Positions 44,801-55,000 are shown, numbered from the stretch's first letter. The stretch is DNA of 64,000 nt from Verrucomicrobiota bacterium (GCA_020831635.1 JAFIGC010000001.1:57217-121216); one strand, 5' to 3'. Numbers and translations are program-made. The notes: a model not told the origin generated them from the sequence alone.

Positions 44801-47800
44801 CGTTGATGCTACCCGCGCTTTCGTCCACGCTCGGCGCCTCAAAGGTCAGGGTAAAGTCGCCGGACGGCGCGGGGGTGATGGTGAAGATGGCCCCGACAAA
44901 GTTGAGGGTATAGTTTGCGCCTGCGGTGAGACTGCCCTGTTGAATGGCATAGTCTCCGGGCGCTTCCCCCGGATCGCGGGAGAGCGTGCCGCTCAGTGCA
45001 TCGCTGCCAAAGAGTTCGCCCGAGGTGATCTGCCAGGTGAGGACGGGATCGGCTTCGCCCTCGATTTTGCTTTGCGCGTCGGCGGTCACGGTGAGGGACG
45101 CGGGCGAAATCACCAAGGTCTCCTCGGCGCTTCCGACGTAGCCGGGTTCGGTCACGGTGGCGAGTACCATATAGGAGCCCGCGTTCACGGGTGGGGTGGG
45201 GGAACCGTTGTAAGTGACCTCCACCGTCAGACCGGGCGGAACTGTGTTGACTGACGCCGAACGTTCGGTGGCGTTGTAACTCTGCGCGAGATTGCCGAGC
45301 GTCACGTCCGCAGTCACATCCCCGGCGACCGGATCGATCTCAATGAAGCAGATTTTGTTGTTGGACGCGTCCTCGGCATTGGTGAGTGTGAGACGTCCGT
45401 CGGTCACCTCCACCGTGGCGATGCCCTCCACCCAGCGGTTGTCGGTGGTGGGGTCGCCGTTTACGACCAGCACCTCTTCGGCGGCAATGCGAAAGGCGCT
45501 GTCGAATGCGGTGGGATCGCCGGAGACGATGCGGACGTGGTAGTGCCCGTTGGGCAGGGCGATTTCCCAAGAGAAATTTCCATTTTGCTGCAAGTGCAGC
45601 AAGGAATATTCTTTTACGTTTTCGGAAGTCCAACCATTCCGTAAACGAGCCGAACCGCTGTTGTCCGCGTTCCAACCGTAAAACAATCCGTTGCCGCGGT
45701 CACCAAAGACCGCGCCAGTGTCGGAAACCCAACCCTCGGGGGTGTTGGACGCCCCGGCTTCCGAGATGAAATTGATTCGCGCCGAGAAGGGCCCGGTGTC
45801 AGTGATGATGTGTTCGACTTTCACCTCATCGATGTGAAACTGCGGTTCGGCGGAGTCGGCCCGGGTGCGGAAGCGGAAAAACACACGGTTGAAGGCGGTG
45901 ATAATTTCCTCCGAGTCCACCACCTCCTCCACCGGGTGGTCGTCGAGTCGATAGCGGATTCGCACTTCGTTCTCGTTCAGTCGCATGACCTCCAGCCAGG
46001 CTTCGATGACGTTGGTGCCCGCGTTGATTGATCGGGTGCCGTCTTGTAGCACGGTTTCGACGTTGAGCAACTGCGCTCCGTCGGTTTTGCGGATGCTGCC
46101 GAGATTCGCCCCATTGCCGTAGGAAGTCCGAACCCAGTATTCTTTGTTGGCGGCGTTGCTCCAAGGACTGTTGCCAGGGGTGTGGGCCAGCGAAAAGCCG
46201 GTGCGGGAGTTGTCGTCCCGCGGGGCTCCGGTGTGGCGGAGTTTGAACGAAAGCCGAATCGCCTCGCCCACCTCCAGCGCGATTTCCGAAGGGAGGGGGA
46301 AATAGAGATATTCGTCTTTGTCGGCGGTGTCCATGCTCAGTTCCCCCACCGCGTGCGGGGAGTCGGGGTCGAGGGTGCTGTCGGTGACCACGTCAAAGGT
46401 CCCCCCGGTCCGCGACCAGCTCAGGCTTTGCGGGCTGAAGGTTTCGTGCACGATCAGATGCGTGCCCGTGGCCTGTACTTCCAGGGTGGCGAGCGCGCTT
46501 TCCACCGTGCCCTCGCTGTTGCTGACCACGACATCGTAGTTGCCCGCATCGGCCAGGGTGACCGCGGAGAGGTTGAGCACGGCGGCATTCGCGCCGGGGA
46601 GTTCCACGCCGTTCTTGCGCCACTGGTAGGCGGGGGCGGGCATGCCTGAGGCCACCACGGAAAATCCGACGTTGGCACCTTGTACCACATTTTGGGACAA
46701 GGGCTGGGTCAGGATTTGTGGCGCGGCGGGCTCCAAGTCGCCTTCGCCCTTCACCAAAACGGTCTCGAAGGCGTAACGGATTTCTCCGCCGCCGTTGGTG
46801 CTGGTTTCCACCCGAAGCAGGCCCACCCCGCTTTGTTCCGGCGTGAAGGTGACCGTCCACGGCGCTTCGGTTTTGGTGCCCACCAAGTTATTGTTGAAAT
46901 AAAAATCCATGCGGTTGAAGTTCACGTATCCACGCGGATCGACGTTGACGGTAGTGCTCTCGCCCAGATTCACGGAGGTGATCTGACTGGAGGTGGTCGT
47001 GTGGCTGGTGATTTTGAGCGGGCTCTGAAAGGGCATGGCACCGGGATAGCTCGCGGAAGCCAGCGAAGAAAACGCCTGCAGTGCCCGGGCGATGCGTTCG
47101 CTGATCACCACACCGTCGTCTCCCGGGTCTTCCACGCCCGCCGCCGGACGGATTTGCAGATTGGCGGATGCAGTGCCCGCCGTGGGCGTGCCGTTGCCGT
47201 TAAACGTGTTGACCTGTTCCACCAGCCAGGTTTCGGCGTGTGGAATATTTTTGAGATCCACGAATTCGCCGAATCCTGTGCCGGGAACTTGCCCCTGCGG
47301 GTAACGCAATCGGATCAGTTCGTCCATAAACAGATACGCCATGGCCCAGCCTTGTCCTCCGTTGTCGGTGTGGCCGATATTCCAGTCCACGGCGGTGCTC
47401 ATTTGGCTGCCGGGCGGGAGAAAGGTTCGGTATCTGTCGAGAGCGTCATACAGGTTTTTGGCGGTCACGGTGCCGTCGTTTCCTCCTGAAATCAGTAAGC
47501 CCGGCGTAAACAAATTGCTTTCATGGATGGGGGTTTTGCCGTCGGACAAGGGGGGTACGTGGAAAGCATACCCGCCGCCCTTATGTGCGACAAAGCCGAG
47601 CACCTGTTCCGGCACCGATCCGTGGCTGTCGGTGCAGGCATATCCGCCGGCCGAGATACCGGTGAAAATCACGGGCACATTGCGCAACTCGTCCCGGCCG
47701 GAAAACAGGGCCAGGGCATCCATTTGGTTGTGGAACTTGGCGATGCCGCCGGGGGTGCTGTCCGCGAAGGCGTTGGCCAGTTGCCCCGAAATCGCAAAGC

Positions 47801-50612
47801 CCCATTGATCCGCCACCGCTTGGTGGGAAGCGCTCAGGATTTGTCCGCGCCAGTCTCCACCCGTGCCGGGCATGAAGTGGATGAGACCGCGCGGTACCGG
47901 GGTGTTGGTCGGCAGTCGCACCGCGATGCGCTTGCCCCAGAGGTTTTCAATCCACAAATCGAAAATTTGGCTTTCGTTGTCGATGATCAGGCCCAGGGAT
48001 TCATTGACGCTCACCTCCGCGCCACCCGTGGGGCTGGAGAGTTGGAACCTGATGCCGCGCACGCCCCGGGTGCCGCTGGACTGCACCGTATCGTTGTCGA
48101 TCAAGGGCACCTGCACGATCTTGTCTTCACTGTCACCATCGGCCCAAGTCACCACCTGGTTGACGCTGGTATAATCGCTTCCGGGCTGGGCGGCGGTGAT
48201 GGGGTTGGTCAATCCGAGATAGCTCGAAACCATGGAGGAGGATGTGTTGAAGGTGGCGCTCACGGCCCCATTGCTGCCCTGCACCCGGCGCAGCACGACC
48301 TCCATGTGCCCGGCGTTTTCCATGGCGGAAAAGCGGGGGCGTTCGAACTGAATTACCCCTTGACCGCCCGCAGGGGCTTCGGCGTCCAGAATATCCAGTC
48401 GCGCCCGGGCGTTGTCACCCAGCACCGCGCCCCCGCGCGGTTGACCGAGGAACAAAAAGAGACTTTCAATCCCCTCCACCAGCGGGTTGGGGCTCCCCAC
48501 GAAATCTTCCCAGGTTGAATCCGCATAGATCTCAAAGCTGAAGGATTTCTCCCCTGTCTCCCCGTCCGCCCAGGTGAGAAAACCCTTGCTGGCTGTGATT
48601 TCGGGTCGATTGCTTTGGAATTCCTGATGATAGCCGATCCCGCCGCTGCTGTAATTCTCCCCGGCGAAAGAGAGCGACTCCAATGCGGCGGCCACGTGGG
48701 CCACGGAAACTTCGCCCGCGCCTCCCCCCGCGCGCCGCACGCTGATGGTAACGGTCTTGGTGCTGGTGGAGGAATCCCCGGCCACAAACACCGGCTCCAT
48801 CACCTCAAAAACCGCTTGGGTGAACTCGATCACCCCCGGCCCTTCCTCGAGGAACAGGGCTTGGCCGGCGTTGTAATAGCTGCCGGACGCCGATTCGGTC
48901 AGCGCCACCGTGCGCACTTGGTACACGCTTCCTGCGGGTGCGCTTGCGTCGGCGTAGCTGGTCGTGGCCACGGGGGCGGTGGTCAGCCGCGTGTAGGGAC
49001 CTTCCAGACTGGTGGCGCGATACACGTGGTAGCCGACCAAATCCGGCTCGTTGGCGGGGGCCTGCCAGTCGAGTTGCACCGCAGAGCCTTCGCGGACGTA
49101 GGTGCCACTCACGGGCGCCGAGACCGGGTGCAGGCGCAGGGTGGGGTCGCCCATGAGGGCGATGTGGACGCTTCGCTGGGTGTTGTTGACCCAGTTGAAG
49201 TAGCCCGTCCACCAGTTGTCACCCCAGTCGTTGGGGTTGTTGACCGTACGCAGGTAGGCCTCGCCCATGGTTTCGCCGAGGGACATGCCGTGGAGATACC
49301 AATCCGGTCGGGTGGCCCACACGGACACAAGCCCCATGGAATCCATGGCCCCGGCAAGGGGGGCGCGCAACACGTTGTCGACGGGGCTGTCCCAATCGCC
49401 AAAGTAGGAACCGAAAAAAGCGTTGAACACGACCAGGCTGGTTTTGGTTTTGAAATCCGTTGAAGAGCCGACCCCACCAATACTGGTGTAACCGCTTCCG
49501 CCCCCGCCGTAGCCCCACAGGTAGGCTTCGCTCTCCACGGTCGGAAACCAGTTGGCGGATGCGGTGACCTGATCCCGTCCGAACATCGGTGCAAATGCCC
49601 GCCAAGCCATGGAGGCGGGAGTTTCGTTGTTGCCGGACAGCACCCCGAAAGCATCGCGAATCAATGCGCGCCGCGGCAGGTACGCGTAGTAACCCAGCCG
49701 ATGCCGGAATTCGTGGTTTTTGCGAAGATAATTTCGCAACAGTTCGGTTTCATTTGCGCCGGCCCCGAAGTCGTTGAGATTTGCCATGTCGATGCGTCCA
49801 ATGGCAATGTTGGCATCCTCGGGCAGACTGCTCTGGTCGAAGTTTCCGTCCCCCGGCACATTGTGGTTCCGTGCGGAGGAGGCGGACGTGGTGTTGACGG
49901 TCGTATCCGACCAGGTGCCGGTGAGATCGGCGTAGTAGGTGTCCGCAGGCCAGGCGCCTTTGTGGTCACTGTGGCCATCCGGAGCGATGTCGCCTGAATA
50001 CGGCACCGGAATGCGACCCAGAAGAATCGCGGCTTTCACGCCGGAAGGATCGGCGTTGTAGTGGGTTTGCAGTTTGGCGCGCACCGAAGTCGGGAGATCG
50101 TTTGGGTGTGCGCTGTCTTGAATCACATGCCACCCATCGCCCATAAGGTCTCGGACAAAGCGGTCGATTTCTTCCGACAGAGGTTCCGCTTGGGTTTCGT
50201 CCACCAAAAGCACCACAGTGCCGCGTTGATCGATCAACGGGGCTTGAATTCCGGCGATGGTATAGCCACGGGCGTTGAATGTGCTGAAATCGGATTCATA
50301 AAACCGGGCCACCCGATACTCATACCGCACACCCGCCTCCACACCCGTATCGACCCATTGCGTGTCTGCCGGGGCGGGATCATTCGCCTGATATACCCAT
50401 GTGGTTGTGCCCGGTGCGCGGCGGTGAATGTAGATATGACTGACCGGATGGGGACTTTCTTCCCATTGCAATGTAATTTGCGGCGGCGAATTCTGCGTTT
50501 CCGCATAAACCTGAACTGCCCGCACCGCGCCATCCTGGGCTACGGCCGTGGTCGTGAATAAGAAAAGAAAACAACAGGATACAAGGGTTTGAAAACTTGA
50601 AATTTTGTTCAT
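41883..50612 (-). CDS. Giant multidomain secreted protein (2909 aa): C25/gingipain-like region, Calx-beta, alpha/beta-hydrolase, Ig-like, MBG-like, SGNH sialate-O-acetylesterase-like, C-terminal domain
   Basis: Signal peptide MNKISSFQTLVSCCFLFLFTTTAVAQ; AAILLGRIPVPYSGD...ALMGDPTLRLHPV; VPVIFTGISAGGYACTDSHG; MRTFVMAGQSNAVGYRS...FFWLQGESDASSN; C-terminal GRVYDVYYNDDLRDPDGWTPL...DPDPAPVRAYRIQVRMP. Confidence 0.85.
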   Translation of the reverse strand: MNKISSFQTLVSCCFLFLFTTTAVAQDGAVRAVQVYAETQNSPPQITLQWEESPHPVSHIYIHRRAPGTTTWVYQANDPAPADTQWVDTGVEAGVRYEYRVARFYESDFSTFNARGYTIAGIQAPLIDQRGTVVLLVDETQAEPLSEEIDRFVRDLMGDGWHVIQDSAHPNDLPTSVRAKLQTHYNADPSGVKAAILLGRIPVPYSGDIAPDGHSDHKGAWPADTYYADLTGTWSDTTVNTTSASSARNHNVPGDGNFDQSSLPEDANIAIGRIDMANLNDFGAGANETELLRNYLRKNHEFRHRLGYYAYLPRRALIRDAFGVLSGNNETPASMAWRAFAPMFGRDQVTASANWFPTVESEAYLWGYGGGGSGYTSIGGVGSSTDFKTKTSLVVFNAFFGSYFGDWDSPVDNVLRAPLAGAMDSMGLVSVWATRPDWYLHGMSLGETMGEAYLRTVNNPNDWGDNWWTGYFNWVNNTQRSVHIALMGDPTLRLHPVSAPVSGTYVREGSAVQLDWQAPANEPDLVGYHVYRATSLEGPYTRLTTAPVATTSYADASAPAGSVYQVRTVALTESASGSYYNAGQALFLEEGPGVIEFTQAVFEVMEPVFVAGDSSTSTKTVTISVRRAGGGAGEVSVAHVAAALESLSFAGENYSSGGIGYHQEFQSNRPEITASKGFLTWADGETGEKSFSFEIYADSTWEDFVGSPNPLVEGIESLFLFLGQPRGGAVLGDNARARLDILDAEAPAGGQGVIQFERPRFSAMENAGHMEVVLRRVQGSNGAVSATFNTSSSMVSSYLGLTNPITAAQPGSDYTSVNQVVTWADGDSEDKIVQVPLIDNDTVQSSGTRGVRGIRFQLSSPTGGAEVSVNESLGLIIDNESQIFDLWIENLWGKRIAVRLPTNTPVPRGLIHFMPGTGGDWRGQILSASHQAVADQWGFAISGQLANAFADSTPGGIAKFHNQMDALALFSGRDELRNVPVIFTGISAGGYACTDSHGSVPEQVLGFVAHKGGGYAFHVPPLSDGKTPIHESNLFTPGLLISGGNDGTVTAKNLYDALDRYRTFLPPGSQMSTAVDWNIGHTDNGGQGWAMAYLFMDELIRLRYPQGQVPGTGFGEFVDLKNIPHAETWLVEQVNTFNGNGTPTAGTASANLQIRPAAGVEDPGDDGVVISERIARALQAFSSLASASYPGAMPFQSPLKITSHTTTSSQITSVNLGESTTVNVDPRGYVNFNRMDFYFNNNLVGTKTEAPWTVTFTPEQSGVGLLRVETSTNGGGEIRYAFETVLVKGEGDLEPAAPQILTQPLSQNVVQGANVGFSVVASGMPAPAYQWRKNGVELPGANAAVLNLSAVTLADAGNYDVVVSNSEGTVESALATLEVQATGTHLIVHETFSPQSLSWSRTGGTFDVVTDSTLDPDSPHAVGELSMDTADKDEYLYFPLPSEIALEVGEAIRLSFKLRHTGAPRDDNSRTGFSLAHTPGNSPWSNAANKEYWVRTSYGNGANLGSIRKTDGAQLLNVETVLQDGTRSINAGTNVIEAWLEVMRLNENEVRIRYRLDDHPVEEVVDSEEIITAFNRVFFRFRTRADSAEPQFHIDEVKVEHIITDTGPFSARINFISEAGASNTPEGWVSDTGAVFGDRGNGLFYGWNADNSGSARLRNGWTSENVKEYSLLHLQQNGNFSWEIALPNGHYHVRIVSGDPTAFDSAFRIAAEEVLVVNGDPTTDNRWVEGIATVEVTDGRLTLTNAEDASNNKICFIEIDPVAGDVTADVTLGNLAQSYNATERSASVNTVPPGLTVEVTYNGSPTPPVNAGSYMVLATVTEPGYVGSAEETLVISPASLTVTADAQSKIEGEADPVLTWQITSGELFGSDALSGTLSRDPGEAPGDYAIQQGSLTAGANYTLNFVGAIFTITPAPSGDFTLTFEAPSVDESAGSINVTVTRDTLAGDQVVLLHSNDTRLTPPASVIIPDGQYSHTFAVTLSGPASETPVQLTATAPAARVGESFAGALDTEVTGQETGWGWGGAWYHANASPVLVEPALTYAQNGTIGTSGTRAAKLVDVGAGGDARRNFPEKYSTGSIWVSTLLYRNSGNWGTQMIIRENTSGGNWARVRYANNTDFWILEAGTGNSVQLLGANPSPTTFFAVMEFDFTARKVRAWLNPDVSGASPANALASGEVDMQEALTGISRLDIAGFSNLDQFDEIRVATSFADLYAVETASDSLLITGEFDTETPFVFFESGDELTQNFRVNHGTATLQATGGIDNSGALVTSGNPQLLLRSRVFDPSDANALGVHVRIGEQANSGYDSVTAMLGFATSPTMNFQGGASDPNVYVAGRLLNLSNNGGYRLEILNKTATDSAQSTVAAGDTFALDNNSWIYVRLRLGPNASELTLDLFESNASGEIGERLQSLDSPVSNPVVANDARLWAVLRARRDGNAALMDNFAASEGAPAPSPMRTFVMAGQSNAVGYRSNDRNALPELIRNGVPGVRGAWLVANKNGDTLAPYASNGWNPLDVQNVGTTNGPFWPNAEGFGPEITLSHRLQTHYGEDIALMKFAVNGASLFQNFDPANNDTSAYYNDLRDYLLARRTELEIIEDREASLEAFFWLQGESDASSNSPQPESAEGYAANLAAFLSQIRSDLHAPELFFVASHINPRSAAFTAENVAKVNNALMAAAADPFARVAPSADLWPAGGDDIHFNSPQTMEIGERLADAYLKTPATVSLNDLTQTVDGTGKSPTITTTPAGLNVVSRFDGSPALPTTSNRYETLVRIEDETHAGFALATFTLLTSEGFVDSNDSGADDEWEMATFGNLNDEPVEINGTLYTRRQVFVWGLENPLTQIFLIEDFGFSTVTGRVYDVYYNDDLRDPDGWTPLVGQQNLSTETPGIIVIQDPDPAPVRAYRIQVRMP

Positions 50613-50679
50613 TGGGGGGGGCTCCGTAGGGTTGCGGCCATAATACCCTTCTGACCCCTTGATGGTTTAACCCTTTTCG

Positions 50680-50695
50680 GTGCAATCTTGCATGA
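50680..50695. promoter_or_regulatory. Putative operator GTGCAATCTTGCATGA upstream of the giant protein gene
   Basis: Same 16-mer as 41858-41873, located ~70 bp upstream of the start at 50612. Confidence 0.6.
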
Positions 50696-50720
50696 AATTA
50701 AGTTAACAGTTAACTTTTTC

Positions 50721-51890
50721 CTACTGCGACGATCTTCGTTGCCAGTCCCGAGGGGAAAGGCCTGTCACGGCCTTGAAGGCATTCGAAAACGACGCCGGGT
50801 TGGCGTATCCACAAAGATAACAAATCTCGCCGATGGGATGTTGTTTCAGTCGAAGCAATTCCTTGGCGTAGTCGATGCGCATTTCGGTGACCATGTCGCG
50901 GGCGGGTTTTCCCAAGGTGGCCCGGAATTTTTTTTCGAAGGTGCTGGAACTCATTCCGTGCGAGCGGGCCAGATCTCCCAAGGTGACAGCCTCTTGTTGG
51001 CGGATGCCGACCCAGATCGCGCGCAGGATTTTGGCCAGAATGGGGTCGGCGCAAGCGGGACCGGCGGTGGAGGCCCGCTCAATCAGGGTTTCCGGAGGGG
51101 AGCGGAGGACGATTTCGAGTTCTTTTCCGTCAAACACATGGTCCATCATGAGTGCGAGCGCCAAACGGCCCGATTCTTTGAACCCAGGTTGGATCGAAGA
51201 GAGGTGAATGGCCTTGCGCGGATCAAACCTGCCGCCGTGCAAGTTGTCCACCCCCAAAATCCCCAGGGTTTGCAGGCGTTGGGGTGTGTGTTTTTCCACC
51301 GAACGCAATACCGGCCATGCCAGCCAGTCGGATACCACGAAAAGTCCCGTATCCAAGGGCAGGTCGAAAATAACGGACTTGGCCTGTTCCCAGATGTGCT
51401 CCTGGTACCGTTGCGGGCTCCAGGAAGCCGTATCCAACATGGTTTCCAGATCCAGCGTTTGACATTCAAAGCCGTTTTCCTTCAGCGAATCCCGAAACCC
51501 GGTGAGACGCTCCCGGCTGTATTGGGCGTTTTTCACCCCCAGCCCGAGAAAATGCCGATAACCGCGCGAAAGCAAGTGCCGGGCCGCCAGGTGTCCGACT
51601 TTGTCATCATCGCTGAGGACATTTCCCGCGCCTGGCAAAGGACCATGCGTATTGGAAAGATTCACCACCGGTATGTGATATTTTTTGGCATTGTGCACCA
51701 GTTCCGGCTTCCAAAGCATCCCAATTAGACCCGCACACAGGTTATGATCGATAAATTCATGTCGAATCTCAATCATATAGGGGCAGTTTTTCCGTTCAGC
51801 GGTCTCGAACACGCCCTCCGCCATGCTGCGTCCCACCATATCCAACACGTTACTGCTGTTCAAAAGAATGAAATAAGGTTCCATCTTCAT
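50721..51890 (-). CDS. XylR-like regulator (LacI-type sensor domain + AraC HTH)
   Basis: 389 aa; C-terminal AraC HTH: ...MRIDYAKELLRLKQHPIGEICYLCGYANPASFSNAFKAVTGLSPRDWQRRSSQ; N-terminal periplasmic-binding-like fold. Confidence 0.88.
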   Translation of the reverse strand: MKMEPYFILLNSSNVLDMVGRSMAEGVFETAERKNCPYMIEIRHEFIDHNLCAGLIGMLWKPELVHNAKKYHIPVVNLSNTHGPLPGAGNVLSDDDKVGHLAARHLLSRGYRHFLGLGVKNAQYSRERLTGFRDSLKENGFECQTLDLETMLDTASWSPQRYQEHIWEQAKSVIFDLPLDTGLFVVSDWLAWPVLRSVEKHTPQRLQTLGILGVDNLHGGRFDPRKAIHLSSIQPGFKESGRLALALMMDHVFDGKELEIVLRSPPETLIERASTAGPACADPILAKILRAIWVGIRQQEAVTLGDLARSHGMSSSTFEKKFRATLGKPARDMVTEMRIDYAKELLRLKQHPIGEICYLCGYANPASFSNAFKAVTGLSPRDWQRRSSQ

Positions 51891-52049
51891 ACAGCTACAC
51901 AGAACAAAAAACGATTCAACGCAAATTTAATTACGTTTCAAAGCATATACGATCCGGCTGTTGGCGGGTAAATTTCGGGCATGCATTTTGACCTAAACCC
52001 TTTTTTGCGCACGGTCGTCACATTCCGTTTGCTTCCCGGAGATTTGATC

Positions 52050-55000
52050 ATGAAAAAATTGATGTTTCTGACCGCCGTCTTTTCTTTTCTGTCCTCTCCT
52101 GCATTTGCACAACTTACATTTTCCCCGAACACCCCCCCCGCTCAACTAACCCCGCCGACCGAGACGTACCATCACTTTGCCTCCCATCAAAAGGGGCCGA
52201 AAACTGTGCTGGTGATGCTGGTGCGCCCCAGCGACGCCCCAGCATGGACGGATCCCCCCGCGTTCGCAACCCTGAACAGCCAACTTGATGATGCGTCCCA
52301 GCGTTATTACAGCGCCAGTTATCACCAAACTTGGTTTGGTCCGAAACGTTTGAATAGTCATGATATTCCCCGTCTCGTGGTCACCCAAGTGCTGAACCTG
52401 CCGAAAACGGCGGATGAATACCGGGCGAGTTTTTGGACCCTTCAGAACGACTGTCTGGCCGCGGTGCGCGCCCAGGGCGGACAATGGAATGGCGGCAGCC
52501 TGGATCCCAACAATTTCGACCGCTGGGTACCGATGTCCAACGTAAAAATGATCAGCTCCACCGGTCTGGCCTATGTGGGCGGTCGTTTTGCCTGGGTGGG
52601 GCACAGCCTCACCGGCGGGGTGACCCTGCATGAGTGGGGGCACAACTGGGGAGTATACCACGCCAACGCTTGGACGGTCCCCGAAGGGGAACACCCCCGA
52701 TCCACGGCCGGGCACAACAGTGAATACCAGGACGGCTGGTGCGTGATGGGCGGGAACAGCGCCAACGTCATGTTCAATCCCCAGTTCCGCCTTGATCTGG
52801 GTTTTCTGGAGCGGAGTCGGGGGGAAGCGCTGGATGTCAGCGGCAGCGGCACCTACCGCATTCACAACTACGTTCACGCCGACCGACGGCAAAACGATTC
52901 GCTGGTGCGCGCGTTGGTGATCCCCATGGCGAATTTCACCGCAAACAATCGATTGATCCTTGGTTTTGGGCATACCACCGGCACTGATGGCGGGTGGGGG
53001 CGTTCGGATTACAATCGAAACGCGGTCACGGTTCATTCCAAGCTGTCCAGCGGTTCCAACCGCATCGACACCACGCCGTTCTCCCGTCCCGGAAGCGAAG
53101 ACCGCAACGACAGCTCCATCAAAATTGGGCGCACGTATTCCGAAGGTCCCAACGTCAACGGCACCCAAATGTATGGGGGCTTTCACATCACCCCGGTCCT
53201 GCGCGGCAGCACCGTGGTCAACGGCCAAACCCACGAATGGATCGAAGTCGTGGTGAATTACGAAAACGACATTCAGAACAATCAGCCCCCCACGGCATCC
53301 TTTCCCCAGACTTTGCTCACGGGGGTGGAGCCCGGCGTTCCCTACGAGCTAACCGTAACCGCGTCCGATCCCGACGGCGATTCCCTGGCCTTTGACTGGG
53401 ATTTCGGCGACGACACCTACAACATCGTCAACAGTGGCACCCAGACCAAAACCTGGGACACCGCCGGGGTCTATCTGGTCACCGTCACCGTCTCCGACAT
53501 GAAAGGCGGCACCGACACCGCCGAGATGTGGGTGAACGTCGGCAATGTGCCGTTCCGCGCCCCGGAAAACCCGGCGCAAACCCTGTCCGGCCTCCGTTAC
53601 ACTTACTACGAGGGCGTGTACAACCAACTTCCAAACTGGGGAAATCTTCTGCCGGTCAAACAAGGAACCGTGGCAAATTTGAGTTTGGAACCGCGCAACC
53701 GCAACAGCAATTTTGCCTTCGTGTATGAAGGGTATGTGGAAGTGCCCGCCGATGACGTGTACACCTTCACCCTGCGCTCGCGGGACGGCTCACGACTTTA
53801 TATCGGCGACAGTCTTTTGATGAACAATGACGGACTGCAGAGCCTCGCGTCCCCCGTTTCCGGCAACATTCCCCTCAACGCCGGCAAACACCGCATCCGC
53901 GTGGAGATGTTCAACCGCGACGGCAACGCAACCCTCGGTTTGGAATGGAGTACGCTCAGCATGGCGTCCACGGAGATTCCGGACGCGGCCTTTTTTCAAG
54001 AAGATCCGGTGGATCTCGCCCCGCCCGCGGTTTCCATCACCTATCCGACCCCCGGCATGCTGAGCATCGTGGGAAGCGATATCGAGATCGCCGCCAACGC
54101 GACCTCGGAGTACGGCATTGATCGGGTGGTGTTCTTCATTGGTTCCGCATACCTGGGGGAAGACAGCACCCTCCCTTACAGTTTGGACTGGACCAACCTT
54201 CCGGTCGGCTCGTTCTTTATCACCGCAGTGGCCTACGACACCCTGGGAAATTTCACGGTCTCGGATTCCGTGCTTCTGGATGTCACCTCGCCGATCCAAC
54301 GCGATTCCATCGGCATCAATTTCCTGGGCACCTATGGCACCAACGGATCCCTGGCGTCCACAGACCAGGCCGGGGCTTTTTTCATGCAGGCCCATTGGAA
54401 CAATGCGCCCCAAGGGAATATCGGGGAAACCTGGGACGCCACCGTGAACAATTTGAAAGACCGTGATGGCGAGGTCACCTCCTCTTGGACCCGCTACCGA
54501 AGCCGGAACCATGCCAATCACAGTCCTTCCGGATCGACGTTGGTGGACAACAGCACCACGAACGGACGACTCATGTACGGGGGCCTGCGTGTAAGGGGCG
54601 ACACGGCGGGTCCGGTCGTCGAAGTGGGCAACATTCCTTTCGATAATTATGATGTCTTTGTATATTTCGATCACCATGAAAGTGACGTCCGGGATGTCAG
54701 CCCGAATGAATACGTGCTCATTCCCAACGGAGAAAGCCCGATGCCCTCCATTTGGGGGCATAACTCCCTGGTGGCCGGCGACGGGGTGGGGGACTATCCC
54801 AACTACGACACTTGGGTGGGGTTCAAGGAATCCACCGCCACGGGGCCCAATTCTCCGGTGGATGAACGGCTGGGGAATTATATCATTTTCCGCGATGTCA
54901 GCGCCTCGATGTTTCGATTGGAGGCCAATAACAACGGCTCCGCCATCAACGCGGTTCAAATCGTCAGCACCGCCGAAAATCCGACGGAACCCATGATCTA

